From Onchidella celtica (Eukaryota; Mollusca; Gastropoda; Systellommatophora; Onchidiidae), in assembly GCA_963931925.1 (NCBI GenBank), contig OZ007570.1, positions 56,059,580 to 56,123,579 of the forward strand: a stretch of DNA of 64,000 nt, read 5' to 3'. Made by a program: the position numbers and the translations under genes. Positions 25,501 to 33,514 of this stretch are shown piece by piece (the stretch's first letter is position 1; each line of letters opens with the position of its first letter). The notes beneath the pieces are model-generated. The model saw nothing but the letters and a program-made list of their open reading frames with translations. It did not search any database and was not told where the DNA came from.

Positions 25501-28500
25501 TGAGTACATGTCCCCAGAAAACAGCTGAACATGGTTCTGCATGCGTCCCAACTCCAGATCTTTCCAAAACTTGTCTTTGACAGTACCATATTCTGGATCA
25601 TAAAGACCTTGTTCTTCATCTGAATCTCGATCAGAAGGTGCATTTGATCCTTTCCCCTTTGAAGTTGTTTCTGCTGTGTCTGATTTCTGTTTTGGTTTCT
25701 GGAGAGATGAGAAAAATGCCACACAAGATTTGTATAACAACTTTTAACTTATTTTAAGAATCTAGAACCAAATTCTGTTCACTTCTGCTAAACCCAACAT
25801 AATATGTTCAATTATCTATAAAATGCCTGCAAATGAGAGCTGTGACCAAAGAGTATCACTATCAGTAATGCTGAGTATTCTCAATGCGGTGTGTCATGTG
25901 CCAAATATCTCAATGATTTCCTTGAGCAGTTTGCCTGCCATAGCAATTTATAATTTGAGGTTGGAATACACTGATGTGTGATAACAATACTACTTTTTTA
26001 TATTTTTTTTCTATGAGTAGTTTCAGAGCCTTTCTGCTAAACACACTGATTATAGTAAGAGATTCATTTTTATCCGCTGCAGCAAATAAATAAATAATGT
26101 CTGTTCTTTGCCAATGCTTTACTGTTGTGGGTGAGATGCAGAATAATGTTGCAGCTAACAAATGAATACATTATAAGCTAACATTTTGGATGGCATTTAC
26201 ATTTATCAATAACCACTGGCAGAGATCCCTGGTGTTGCACGCGATAAAATAGACTATTTTGATTGGTTTTCTCGGTGATTAGGATGGATCTGATCTACTT
26301 TACTATGCCTGTTCCTTCATGTTTATTTTGTTCTAAGTCTTACTGATCTCCCACTGCACGGTGATACCCCCTATGGGCTATGCATGCCTCAGCATTCGAG
26401 GCGCAGAATAACATGAAATGGCAATGAACTGCACATTAACTAGTCTGTTTAATGATGAACACCTGGGTAGGAAGTGTTGATGTCATTGTCGCATTTGTTT
26501 GTGAATAAAACAGGGACCATGGGGGAAAATCTGCAACACAAAGCAAACTCAAAAAAAATACTTCACCATTTCAGGTCTCCAAATCTCAAAAACAGCCTTC
26601 TGCAAGTCAAAAGTAGGGCACCTTCAAATTTTCCCGCAAATCCGAGCTGTATGAGTGGCAGTATGTCTTCTTATAAATCCTATGTTTTTTTTTAATTATT
26701 ATTGTGTGTGTTTCCTTTCTTTTCATTTGTTCAATCTGATTTTTTTGTTTTGTTTTTAAGGATACTTCTGAAACATGTCTATGGAATCAGCTTTCAGCAA
26801 ATTTGATGTTAACTGTTATTGAAACAATGCACTCCTATTCTTCTTTCCTCCAAAAAACTTTTACTGCTAAGTGCTACCTTTTAAATAATCTTGACTAAAT
26901 AAAGACAAACACTGTATTGTTGTAATTTACAAACGAAACAAAAACATGAATAAATCAATGGTGAGAATCTTTCATCAACTGTCTCCATACTTACCTTTTT
27001 CCTATTTGCTCGTGCTTCGACAGCCTTCTTCGCCTTGTATTCTTCAATCATCTCTGGGACATTAGCCAAGTCTGCTATTGGCTGCCATGTGTCTGCATCT
27101 GGACCATAGCCCTTCCATCGCACTTTATAACAGACTTTGAACTGGAATTGATGAAATTGAAATGCTATGGTTCAGAGTTCTGTGAAAATACATCTGTGGC
27201 ATTTTCAATATTTTAAACAACACTGGTTAATTCCAGTATTGTTGTCAACAGTATTTATTATCCCATTTTAATAATAATTCATATTGTCAGTATCATGAGT
27301 ATGGTATTGATTATAACATCATTTTTTCATTTCACAGATGACTCAAGTCCATACTGGCTTATAATCTGGATCCACAGTATTAACTCATTCAACCCCAGTG
27401 ACTGCTGATGGCGGCCGATGGAGGTGCAGAAATTCCTACTAGCCTCTGTTAACGACCGATGAAATATAACCGATTCCATGTGATATTTTAATGGCTGTAA
27501 TGAGAAAATGCAAAAGATTTTTTATCAGAGCAATAGTAAACCGAAAGCACTCTTGAATTCATAAGAAATTTGTTCTAGAGGGGTACTCTGAACTGAAACA
27601 GACACGATATTTAGTGAACAACACAATGAATGCGAGTCTTCAAATGACAGTTGTATGGACAAAATTGTGGCTTCCCAGCATTCGGCGCGATTATTGGCTG
27701 AATATTACAAGAATTTTGCTTGAAGAGTTGAAAACTGTCTAGAAAATGAATTGTGATTTAGATCGATCAAAGTCAGATTCAGACAGCGACAGCGAAGAAA
27801 ATGGTGACAGCAACAGGTTAGTTTGAATGTAACATTTTCACATAATTTCAATAACAAAACATCATACTGATCTTTTATTTTCTTTCCTCACCTGCATTCT
27901 TTAACCCTCGTCCTGCGGGAGGCCACTATATTGGCCTCCCCGCGCAACACGCGAGGCCAATAGTATGGCCTACATACTGCAAACCAGGTCCAGCGGGAGG
28001 CCAATATATTGTAGGGCAGCGCTGCTCCTCGTGTTTTGTTACTGGCCCCGGTTGCCACGACTATCATTTTTTTCACGTTTTTTTTTCCACACTATTTTTG
28101 CGTCATCCTGTCACCCCTACTATATCTAACAAAATGGCATCGTCCGATTATATTTATTACGATGCAACTATTCGTAACTATTCGTCATGCTCATGTAATA
28201 GTCCTGACCGTCTGAAGTTTGAACTGGGAAAACCTTGTGGAAACTTTTACTTTGATGCTGGTTGTCGTCTACATGTGAAATGAGAAGACGGGCCATGTGC
28301 GTATTTGAGACACCGTTATATGTCAGTTATTATGAATTCCGATGTAATACTAGGGCATGCTGCATAAGGGCGTCTGTCAGTAGGTTTTTCATCAGGGAAA
28401 CCTGGCAGAAAATGACCGACTTTGTTGTTGGTCGTGGTCTTTATTTGATATGGTAATTAGAGAGATGTTGTGCTGCTTTGATTTTAAAAACCCCTTTTCA

Positions 28501-30348
28501 GTACATGTGCTCTATGACCTGGAAATCACATCTCTCGCTAAAACTAACAACATAGTAGAGGATGGATTCTACCTAAGGCAATGCCACGATACCTGCGGTT
28601 AGTAAATTAAGTGCCTGGCTTAAAAAATAATTTGTTCACCTGAATGGCCTGACTTAAAGACAGAAAAAGCGCAGACGACTTGGAAAAATGATAAAACGTG
28701 TATTAAATGGTATGTAAATGCAGAAAATTCTTGATTTTTGGCCTCCCATTCAACAATAAAACTTGCTACTGTACAGATCATTACACGTACTTTATCCAAA
28801 TATCATAGGGGTCACTTACAATTTATCCACCACTATTGTTGTTACTGTGTCCTAAAGTAAACAATACACCTGTTCACAAGGACCCGATTGACCCGACCGC
28901 CGAGGTTATCAGCAACACGCGAACGATCGGCTGACTGGCCGCTGGCTACCCCCGCACGGAGCGTTACGTGGACGAGTTCACTCAGCGTGGGACGAGGGTT
29001 AATCTAAAATTATTACCTTGAAATTGGTGAATAATCTGTGTGATCTGACCGAGAAATAAAGTTATTAATTTTTTTTTTTATACTATTTTTCAAAAACATG
29101 AACCTTTTCATGTGCGGCAATTGGGAAAAATTGGTCCAACAGTGGAATAAATTCGGGGCTGAATGAGTTGATAACAAAGGCTCTCCCACTCTCAGGATTA
29201 TTCCCAGCATGCCATACTCCAATGTCCATCCATTCCAGGATTGCATACTTAATTTTAAGTCATGTTTGTTTACATTCAAATGTAATTATCTCAAAGACAG
29301 GACTTTTGGCTACTGAAATTGATAATCCAAAATGAGATTTCCACTTAGGCCTAAGCTAACAAAAAAATACATCCCACAAAATGTTCACCTATTAGATCTA
29401 GATCTAGATCCAGAGTCTAGATCATTCTTCTTAAGTAAAGTTTCCAAAATGAGATGATATCACTTTCAAATTATTTCCGCTCGTCTATTTATCTGTCACT
29501 CCCTAACAACCAATGGTTTTGTGGATTAGATCTAGATCTAGATCTAGAGTCTAGATCGAATGGTCGATAACACACTGCATACGCCTAAATCTGGATCTTA
29601 TTGGTATTGGGTTAGCCTATACTTATAGTCAACATGATTTTCGTTCCCGCCGTAGCCTATGGGATATGATTTTCAATATTTCAATACTAGTCTGCCCTGT
29701 TTATCATGTCAATTGAATATTATCAATAAATCAACGTGGAGCAATCAATCGACATTATACTGAGTTTGTTAGGCCTATGCTTCGATCTCGAATCAGACAT
29801 GAACAATATTCTTTGCCCAGCACTTTGCAGACAGAACCACGCATTTGACACAGAAAAACAATGCACTTACGAGGTGTTCCCTGCGCTTCTTCGGCCCGGC
29901 AATAATTTCCTCCACTTCATAGTATCTATTATCTGGCTCTGCCACAAAACCTTGCTGACCTGCACCATCTTCGCCGCCCAGTGATACGCCTGCCCCTGAA
30001 GAAGAGCTAGAACCTCCAGCATCCATTTTATTTTTGGATGAGTCCATTTCGTCTTCCTCGCTAGACTCGCATGAACCTACGATTTCAACCTCTGGGCCCT
30101 CTAACACCTCGATTTCCTCATCCGCTTCCGCTGTGTTGTCATTAAAATCGAACCTTCCAAAGGGGGAGGCGGGTAGAATTATCTGAAATAGTGATGATAG
30201 GTCTTGCAATTTTATCAATGCTATTTATTAATTCTGTAAATTATCATGAAAATTTCAAGAGAAAATACTAATATCATAAAAAAATTAAATGTATTCTTAC
30301 GTAGCAGCCCCGCTTCTGGAAATTCATCCCCCCATAGAAAAATGACAT
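4465..30348 (-). CDS. MPHOSPH8: M-phase phosphoprotein 8 (HUSH complex chromodomain/ankyrin subunit), 17 coding exons
   Basis: Join, in minus order: 30348-30301, 30182-29871, 27141-26995, 25698-24924, 23665-23474, 22564-21344, 20571-20507, 20180-20135, 19865-19824, 16137-15994, 10073-9976, 9273-9178, 8516-8362, 7895-7744, 6926-6799, 6210-6124, 4509-4465. All introns are GT-AG, phases agree throughout, and the sum is 3753 nt, giving 1250 residues. Domains: chromodomain about 103-165 with aromatic cage candidates Y103/Y104, W129 and Y132; acidic N-terminus; Ser/Thr/Pro-rich middle about 170-900; ankyrin repeats about 950-1115; MPP8-type C-terminal domain about 1115-1250. Vertebrate MPP8 (about 860 residues) binds H3K9me3 and, with TASOR and periphilin, forms HUSH, which recruits SETDB1 and MORC2 to silence transposons. 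This orthologue is longer because of the exon 6 region. The order chromodomain - ankyrin - distinctive C-terminus separates it from HP1/CBX and CDY proteins. Confidence 0.92.
4612..5025 (-). mobile_element. tRNA-derived SINE, copy B (MPP8 intron 16)
   Basis: Read on the minus strand, a tRNA-like head has a box A region (CAGTGGTCTAGAGGCAAGG, about 5015-4997) and box B (GGGTTCAAACCC, 4969-4958). A body follows that is shared with 18141-18606 (ATCCT...AAGACTAGGT, GATAC/ACTTTGGCAGTTGGAAAT-like block, CCCGGGCAAAATTAAA-like block), ending in an (ATACAA)-type tail. It lies in the same orientation as MPP8. Confidence 0.82.
6124..6210 (-). CDS. MPHOSPH8: MPP8 exon 16: C-terminal domain
   Basis: EVNFVTSCHPIVQGCNTLVI and then RKLADYTSK. 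The acceptor is tttgttgtcacag and the donor GTAAGT. Unspliced read-through would add about 34 residues of unrelated sequence before a stop at 6022, so an alternative C-terminus is possible but less likely. Confidence 0.85.
6799..6926 (-). CDS. MPHOSPH8: MPP8 exon 15: C-terminal domain
   Basis: (G)EGFLLFIAHTKITEKGVRCR...CPIGSVTLNG...LTK. This matches the beta-rich part of the MPP8 C-terminal domain. The donor is GTTGGT, phase 0. Reading through the donor meets a stop within 10 codons, consistent with splicing here. Confidence 0.85.
7744..7895 (-). CDS. MPHOSPH8: MPP8 exon 14: start of C-terminal MPP8 domain
   Basis: (R)LEEAFRNRVSDTLEGTAELL and then EPLFPMQCFPL...: the 'L-E-P-x-F-P' stretch and preceding helix are typical of the MPP8 C-terminus and were the decisive match for naming this gene. 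Phase 2 to 1. Confidence 0.92.
8362..8516 (-). CDS. MPHOSPH8: MPP8 exon 13: last ankyrin repeats
   Basis: AIKRQHPNVVSLMLRVGVNV...LSALELAMERRNPLIERI...HCQ(R). Ankyrin-type helices followed by the linker into the C-terminal domain. The donor is GTGAGA, phase 2. Confidence 0.9.
9178..9273 (-). CDS. MPHOSPH8: MPP8 exon 12: ankyrin repeat
   Basis: NNPSLVAILLKHGANSSLYS...ETALMK is one ankyrin repeat in a 96-nt phase-0 exon. The acceptor is cctcttctcag and the donor GTGGGT. Confidence 0.88.
9976..10073 (-). CDS. MPHOSPH8: MPP8 exon 11: ankyrin repeat
   Basis: (KG)NFAETEMLLEYGVNVN...NGTTALMIAAEQ has the ankyrin 'G-x-T-A-L-M-x-A-A' signature. The acceptor is ttttcccacag and the donor GTATTG. It is separated from exon 10 by a 5.9-kb intron filled with repeats. 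Confidence 0.9.
10490..11838 (-). mobile_element. 5'-truncated non-LTR retrotransposon (LINE) with 15-bp target-site duplication
   Basis: Flanked by the perfect direct repeat gatgaagtgcatgta at 10475-10489 and 11839-11853. On the minus strand the insert starts inside the reverse transcriptase (TIVRQFHDGM), runs through VKQGCVLAP and the catalytic LLFADDCALLAH motif, then KKTEVL, FTYLGS, LLYGAETW and LRWAGHVVRMP, to a C-terminal C2H-type zinc-finger-like motif (CHLCGRVCRAKIGLISHMRSH, stop near 10626). About 130 bp of 3' UTR with an ATC-rich end follows. It is an intronic insertion in sense with MPP8 (intron 10). The exact LINE clade was not determined. Confidence 0.9.
10626..11838 (-). pseudogene. 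Reverse transcriptase remnant with frameshift
   Basis: Two minus-strand frames cover one RT. The first ends in a stop at 11509 shortly after the FADD motif (...DEDSMQNC). The second picks up FSSACDNFGLTISTKKTEVL in another frame and runs to 10626. A small deletion or insertion between about 11520 and 11500 breaks the ORF. Together with the 5' truncation (no endonuclease domain) this copy is dead. Confidence 0.85.
13760..14680. repeat. Degenerate ~208-bp tandem repeat, about 4-5 units (MPP8 intron 10)
   Basis: Blocks such as 'gttctttrtcarcanactaaaat' recur near 13972, 14182, 14390 and 14585, and 'aca(a)caaatctgac/acaaatttacag' blocks recur near 13877, 14077, 14277 and 14497, giving a spacing of about 200-220 bp. 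The units have diverged strongly and have no coding potential. Confidence 0.6.
15101..15870 (-). mobile_element. Inverted-repeat THAP element, copy 2, interrupted by a hAT-like MITE
   Basis: Left end GCTATAGGTAGAATGCGCAT; right end reverse-complemented GCTTTAGGTAGAATGCACAT (18 of 20 identical). The short direct repeat CTCA flanks both ends. The interior, on the minus strand, is closely similar to copies 1 and 3 (THAP-like ORF remnant, 'ctcgaagttacact', 'gggaatctgaccagcttgga'). It is split by a 328-bp MITE at 15352-15679. Confidence 0.8.
15352..15679. mobile_element. hAT-like MITE nested in THAP element copy 2
   Basis: Terminal inverted repeats CAGGGTTCATAGC...GCTATGAACCCTG (13/13 outer bases). 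The interior is full of 'ttttcaaggtt' repeats on one arm and their complement on the other. The orthologous stretch in copy 3 (54068-54085) runs through without this insert and serves as an empty site. The flanks share 'ggtagg' on both sides, a likely remnant of the target-site duplication. Confidence 0.82.
15994..16137 (-). CDS. MPHOSPH8: MPP8 exon 10: first ankyrin repeat
   Basis: Residues about 950-997: ADLLQAVNLDKAEVVKHAIR ... DNTGATLLMKAIQKG. The 'D-x-x-G-A-T-L-L-M-K-A' pattern is an ankyrin hairpin and helix. The donor is GTACAT, phase 1. Confidence 0.85.
16404..19528. mobile_element. Possible hAT-type element, 3.1 kb (MPP8 intron 9)
   Basis: Perfect 13-bp terminal inverted repeats CAGGGATGTAAAT (16404-16416) and ATTTACATCCCTG (19516-19528). 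Both are flanked by the string 'gatgtt', though the 8-bp register expected for hAT is not exact. No transposase ORF was recognised inside, and a SINE has inserted into it. The alternative is two unrelated solo MITE ends that happen to face each other. Confidence 0.45.
18141..18606 (+). mobile_element. tRNA-derived SINE, copy A (MPP8 intron 9)
   Basis: tRNA-like head with box A (TGGTCTAGAGGCAAGG, 18152-18167) and box B (GGGTTCTAAACCC, 18194-18206), followed by a tRNA-unrelated body, a C-rich tract, an oligo-A tract and a 3' tail of repeated 'atacaa' ending near 18606. It is antisense to MPP8. It shares its full structure with copy B at 4.6-5.0 kb. Confidence 0.85.
19824..19865 (-). CDS. MPHOSPH8: MPP8 exon 9
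   Basis: 42 nt encoding (A)CLVTKPASKIELP(A). The acceptor is cctcttag and the donor GTAATG. Phase 1 in and out, matching exons 8 and 10. It sits just before the ankyrin region. Confidence 0.65.
20135..20180 (-). CDS. MPHOSPH8: MPP8 exon 8
   Basis: 46 nt encoding GDERYGHKDVGYITN plus one base. The acceptor is gtacttcag and the donor GTAAGA. It is needed to convert phase 0 (exon 7) to phase 1 (exon 9), which supports it despite its size. Confidence 0.68.
20507..20571 (-). CDS. MPHOSPH8: MPP8 exon 7
   Basis: 65 nt, residues 899-920: DSDLDRRISTLTCDELEDF and then VEQ. The acceptor is ttgttgccag and the donor GTGATT. Enters in phase 1 and leaves in phase 0. Probably a short helix. Confidence 0.78.
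21344..22564 (-). CDS. MPHOSPH8: MPP8 exon 6: long Ser/Thr-rich exon
   Basis: Residues 492-898, a single 1221-nt exon open throughout. It begins DAKFLLTPSSLDDG, has a helix-like segment (PDLAEVDLSLAFKR), then a Cys-containing patch with C563, C569 and C574 preceded by His560, then long Ser/Thr/Glu-rich low-complexity sequence. It ends with a basic patch (GRAARKRANE). It accounts for most of the extra length over vertebrate MPP8. The strand is settled by phase, splice sites and acidic/Ser composition; antisense frames here are shadows. Confidence 0.88.
23474..23665 (-). CDS. MPHOSPH8: MPP8 exon 5
   Basis: Residues 428-491, phase 1 in and out. The acceptor is tcattttcag and the donor GTGAAA. 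It is a Thr/Val/Glu-rich linker (EAATPKTEFGVRKNEAVNEV...) with no recognised fold. The call rests on phase continuity, splice sites and its position between well-supported exons. Confidence 0.78.
24298..24792. mobile_element. Inverted-repeat DNA element of ~490 bp (MPP8 intron 4)
   Basis: Left end ATATCGATGGTGTTGT (24298-24313) is matched by the right end ACAACACCATCGATAT with slight imperfection inside (TGCAACTGTGTAATTGG versus TACTCTAACCGTGTAACTGG in inverted orientation). The inverted repeat is about 32 bp. Flanking ATAT could be part of the repeat or a short target duplication. There is no coding content; superfamily unclear. Confidence 0.7.
24924..25698 (-). CDS. MPHOSPH8: MPP8 exon 4: basic/Ser-rich linker
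   Basis: Residues 170-427. Begins KPKQKSDTAETTSKGKG. A central stretch, KFWKDLELG...QLFSGDMYSKVKG, looks conserved rather than low-complexity. A Q-rich run, a Ser/Pro-rich region and a basic patch (RSRKRSSDPFSARGYMSAKR) follow. The acceptor is ctctccag and the donor GTATGA, phase 1. Confidence 0.88.
26995..27141 (-). CDS. MPHOSPH8: MPP8 exon 3: chromodomain core
   Basis: Residues 121-169: FKVCYKVRWKGYGPDADTW followed by the C-terminal helix (VPEMIEEYKAKK). W129 and Y132 occupy the methyl-lysine cage positions of the WKGY motif. Phase 0 at both ends. Confidence 0.95.
27384..29167. mobile_element. Outer piggyBac-type MITE (TTAA-flanked), host of a nested element
   Basis: Inverted ends CTCATTCAACCCC (27384-27396) and GGGGCTGAATGAG (29155-29167), 12/13 complementary. 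TTAA precedes the left end and TTGA (a one-base variant) follows the right. Without the nested 1.1-kb insert it would be about 690 bp. Lies in MPP8 intron 2. No transposase was recognised. Confidence 0.62.
27905..28998. mobile_element. Inner piggyBac-type element with exact TTAA target duplications
   Basis: TTAA-CCCTCGTCC at the left (27901-27913) and GGACGAGGG-TTAA at the right (28990-29002). The CCC...GGG ends at a duplicated TTAA are diagnostic of piggyBac transposition. Subterminal palindromes occur near the left end (ggaggccactatattggcc and relatives). Short interior ORFs show no recognisable transposase, so this is probably a non-autonomous derivative. Confidence 0.8.
29871..30182 (-). 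CDS. MPHOSPH8: MPP8 exon 2: acidic N-terminus and first chromodomain strand
   Basis: Residues 17-120. It is rich in Glu/Asp and Ser/Gly and ends with YYEVEEIIAGPKKRREHL, the first beta strand and loop of the chromodomain. The donor is GTAAGT. The intron interrupts the chromodomain in the loop before the second strand. Confidence 0.9.
30301..30348 (-). CDS. MPHOSPH8: MPP8 exon 1 (start codon)
   Basis: ATG at 30348-30346 opens MSFFYGGMNFQKRGCY, then a GTAAGA donor. It joins exon 2 in phase 0. The start was chosen because exon 2 has a clean acceptor (ctatttcag) and this is the nearest upstream ATG exon in phase. The sequence just upstream is locally GC-richer, consistent with a promoter. Confidence 0.75.
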
Positions 30349-32431
30349 TGTGCCTGGCGAAAAGCGGTCAACTTATCGCCTGGAAAAGCTCAGGTTCAGC
30401 ACCGCGGCCTAGAACTGAATGAAAGTCATTTCTGTTGCCCAGGAAACACCAAGGCGTTTTCTTTCCTCTGTTTTTTTTTTTTTATAAAGCTTCAAACAGG
30501 ACGTCGATATATTGAATTTACAGCGCACCACTCACATGAAGACTTTTCCAATTTGTATGCAGCTTGTCAGATGTCGAGAAATAAAGTTTATGTCAGAGTA
30601 GGATGGCTGCGCCTGTAAAACGCGCTTGTTAGTGGCGACGTGGTCAGCTTGACAGCCCCATCGGAAATGTACTGACTTAATTGTTTTCTCTTTCACCAGA
30701 CGACTCAAACATCTATCGTTAGTCTTGCCTGAACCATGCTTCTCTCATAGATTATAATTATTATATTCAGGGACTGGCCTTGTGAGAACATCGCACTGAC
30801 AAAATGCACGAGAAAAAAAATGACAGCAAGTCAACAACTGTATATCGTTACTTGAACAGAGCAGAAAAAAAAAGATAAAATGTTGTCTCCAGCATTTTTC
30901 ATTTTGTAACTTCATGAGTATAATCATGTTCTGAACATTATTTTTAGTTTCATTTCTAGTCAGGTTAGTCTGACCTTTGCCGCGGATGAATATTATCAAA
31001 AACAAAATATATGTAAGTCGGTTAATATTATTATGCCACATCAGCGGCCCCAGCGAAGCTTAGAGTAAAATTCTGGGCCAATACCTCAGGTCAGGGGACA
31101 GGTGGCAAATTTCAAGTGCAAGTCATGACTGCTATGACCTCATTTGGCACAAAAGTAGACCATAGGTCACAGTCTCGATGGAATGACTTTGAAGGTTACG
31201 TGAATAAGTTCTTCCCGACGCACCTTGGCGTGCGAATAACCACGCTTTTAATGAAAAATGATATAATAATTATCTTCAGCAGCAGAACCAAATAAAAATG
31301 TATCCTTCTAGACTGACGTAAATACCGTTAACGGTTAAGAACTTTCATGTTTTGCTCATTCACACTCACAGGAGCAACTTGAAAACTGAGTTCGTTCATT
31401 TATAAGCCTCATGTAACATTATCTATGATAGCGAAACTTATGCAAGCAAACGAATGTACTTGACATACAGTGTCATAAAACATCTCCACCCATCTTGTTC
31501 AGTTTTATCAGCAGCATTTTTTTTTAAACAGTTGAACTTCAGTATCCGACACACTTTGATACTGTACAACATCTTTTCTGTTGGTAGCTCATGAACAGCA
31601 AACCACTGTTTTCAGCTTACTGCACCAAGGAATTTATTTTATTTATAAGCACGTAGGCCTACGGTGCTATCAAAGCTATCGTCGCCCGTGGCACCGCCAC
31701 CACTATCTTCATCATTATAATCACTTTCATTTCCATGAAATTATTCGCTTGTTCGTTTTCAGTTTTGGGCGAGCGTGAACTGAGTGACAAGTGGCCTGTG
31801 TGACCGACAAAAAGTGTATTATGTGACAATAGACAAGTATACCTAAGTACTTGGACTAGCCTACTTTCTTTTTTTTTAAATAATTTTTGCAGACAAAGGA
31901 AGTACTCGTTCTCTCTTCATCTTTTGCGTGTCGATTTTTTAAAACAAATTCTCACCATTCCTTAAGATTTACTTAGCACACATCTATAGGGTGACGTTTA
32001 CATCGTTTATTTGGTCCTTCCTCCATCCATCCATCCATCATGTCCACCCACCCATTCACCCTTCCATCCATCGACCCATCCATCCACTGTTCATTAACCA
32101 TTTATTAATTCATCCACCCATTCGCTAGTATCCACCCATCCCTTCATTCATCCGTCCATTCATTCCTACATGCAGACACTCTCGATCCTTATCCCCAGTG
32201 AGCCTTCAGAGGCTCTTAAATAGACCAAAGGCTAATCGTTAGCCTACTGTGGAAAGGATGAGAAACATAGGGATAGGCCAAGACCCCAGCCTCAGGCTAC
32301 GATACCACAAGCCTGCTTATGTAAAACTGAACAAAGAGATAAGTTGGTTAACTAGCAATGCGCTGCCATCTTGGATGTACCGGAATCATTAGTGAGGTTC
32401 TCACGCCCTGCACAGTACTTGGGGTTCTGAG
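30349..32431. other. 5' flank of MPP8 and intergenic DNA
   Basis: The first 100-350 bases upstream of the MPP8 ATG are locally richer in CpG ('gcaccgcggcctagaac', 'tggcgacgtggtcagc') and probably contain the promoter and 5' UTR, but no specific element can be assigned. Beyond that I see only a degenerate CATC/ATCC-rich stretch (about 32015-32165). Confidence 0.4.
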
Positions 32432-32621
32432 CAGTGGCGGACCTACATGTTTGGGACCCTAGGCTTGAACTGTAATGATGCCCCTTCTCAACCAGCAACA
32501 ATCGGGCAACATCCAAAATTCACCCATTAACAAAAAAAGTTTCTTCAGGGCCCCTCCGGGATTAGGGGCCCTGAAGAAACTTAAGCATCATTTATTTTGT
32601 TTCACAGTAGATCCGCCACTG
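32432..32621. mobile_element. hAT-type MITE, 190 bp, with internal perfect hairpin
   Basis: Ends CAGTGGCGGACCTAC and, reverse-complemented, CAGTGGCGGATCTAC (14/15). The flanks gttctgag and gatctgag form an 8-bp target-site duplication with one mismatch, as expected for hAT. Inside, AAGTTTCTTCAGGGCCCCT and its exact reverse complement are separated by 8 nt (about 32537-32582). Confidence 0.8.
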
Positions 32622-32862
32622 GATCTGAGCTACTGCTAGCAAGTGCTCTTAAACTAAAACAATAGTGACTGGTGTTGATACATGTACTATTATACATGTA
32701 GATGATACTGGCCCGGGGGTAACCTGCAATAGTCAACTTTCGCAGGGAAAGTTCAGTCGATGTGGGTAGCCCATAATCATAATATGAAAACCACATTTAT
32801 AGTTTCATTCTATCACCCAGTTTGTCTTTACACGACCCTTCTTCGCTAGGACTTCTGTGGCC

Positions 32863-33387
32863 GTATGCACGAACTTGATGTAAATTTGCCCGTTTTGCAC
32901 CTTGGTGTAGGCTTAGTAGTGAGTTCGGCTACCTTGGTGTAAACTCAAATTTAGTCGGTATGCAGGAACTAAAGTTACACCTCCTCTACCTACGTAACAA
33001 TTGCCGCGTACTTTGTAACAAACATTGGCCTTGCGCATGCACAGAATTTAAATCGGCCAACCAATGCTACGAGAAAACAACGCCGATCAAAACAAAACTA
33101 TGAGATCGAGGGCGAGTAGAAAACCAAATTTTTTCCTTGACCCGTGAGGTGGTGGATTGGAATAAAATATTGGTTACCTCCTTTCTTTCTTTCTTGCCGT
33201 CGCCTGTTTCCCAAGTTAGTTACTGATTGCGTAGCTGATATAGTCGTCATCGAAAAAAGTGTAAAGTTACAAACCCTTTACACGAGGGTGTAGGCCTACG
33301 CAAAGTTCATGCATACCGGGTAGCGTTTTGCGCCGACGTGTAAGGCCTACACCACCGTGTAACCAGCTACGCACAGCTCATGCATAC
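32863..33387. mobile_element. Possible foldback/MITE with subterminal repeats
   Basis: Outer inverted ends GTATGCACGAACT and GTATGCATGAGCT (11/13), with related inner copies ('ggtatgcaggaact' near 32959; 'aaagttcatgcatacc' near 33303) in mirrored orientation. Repeated 'taggcctac' and 'cttggtgta' motifs. No target duplication was identified. Confidence 0.42.
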
Positions 33388-33514
33388 TGTCACTGGTTAG
33401 CACCTGGATACCTCAACTGCTTTTGCGACCGTCCTTCCTTTTTTCCCTCATTGTTAGCCTCCTCCCCCCCCCCTTGTTTTATTTTGTTTGTTTACCTCTT
33501 CTCTTTTCATCCCT

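Noticed and set aside
29395..29560. Two 'agatctagatctagatc' clusters in MPP8 intron 2
   Set aside because: Short palindromic AGATCT/CTAGAT repeats recur throughout AT-rich parts of the window; no wider similarity between their flanks.
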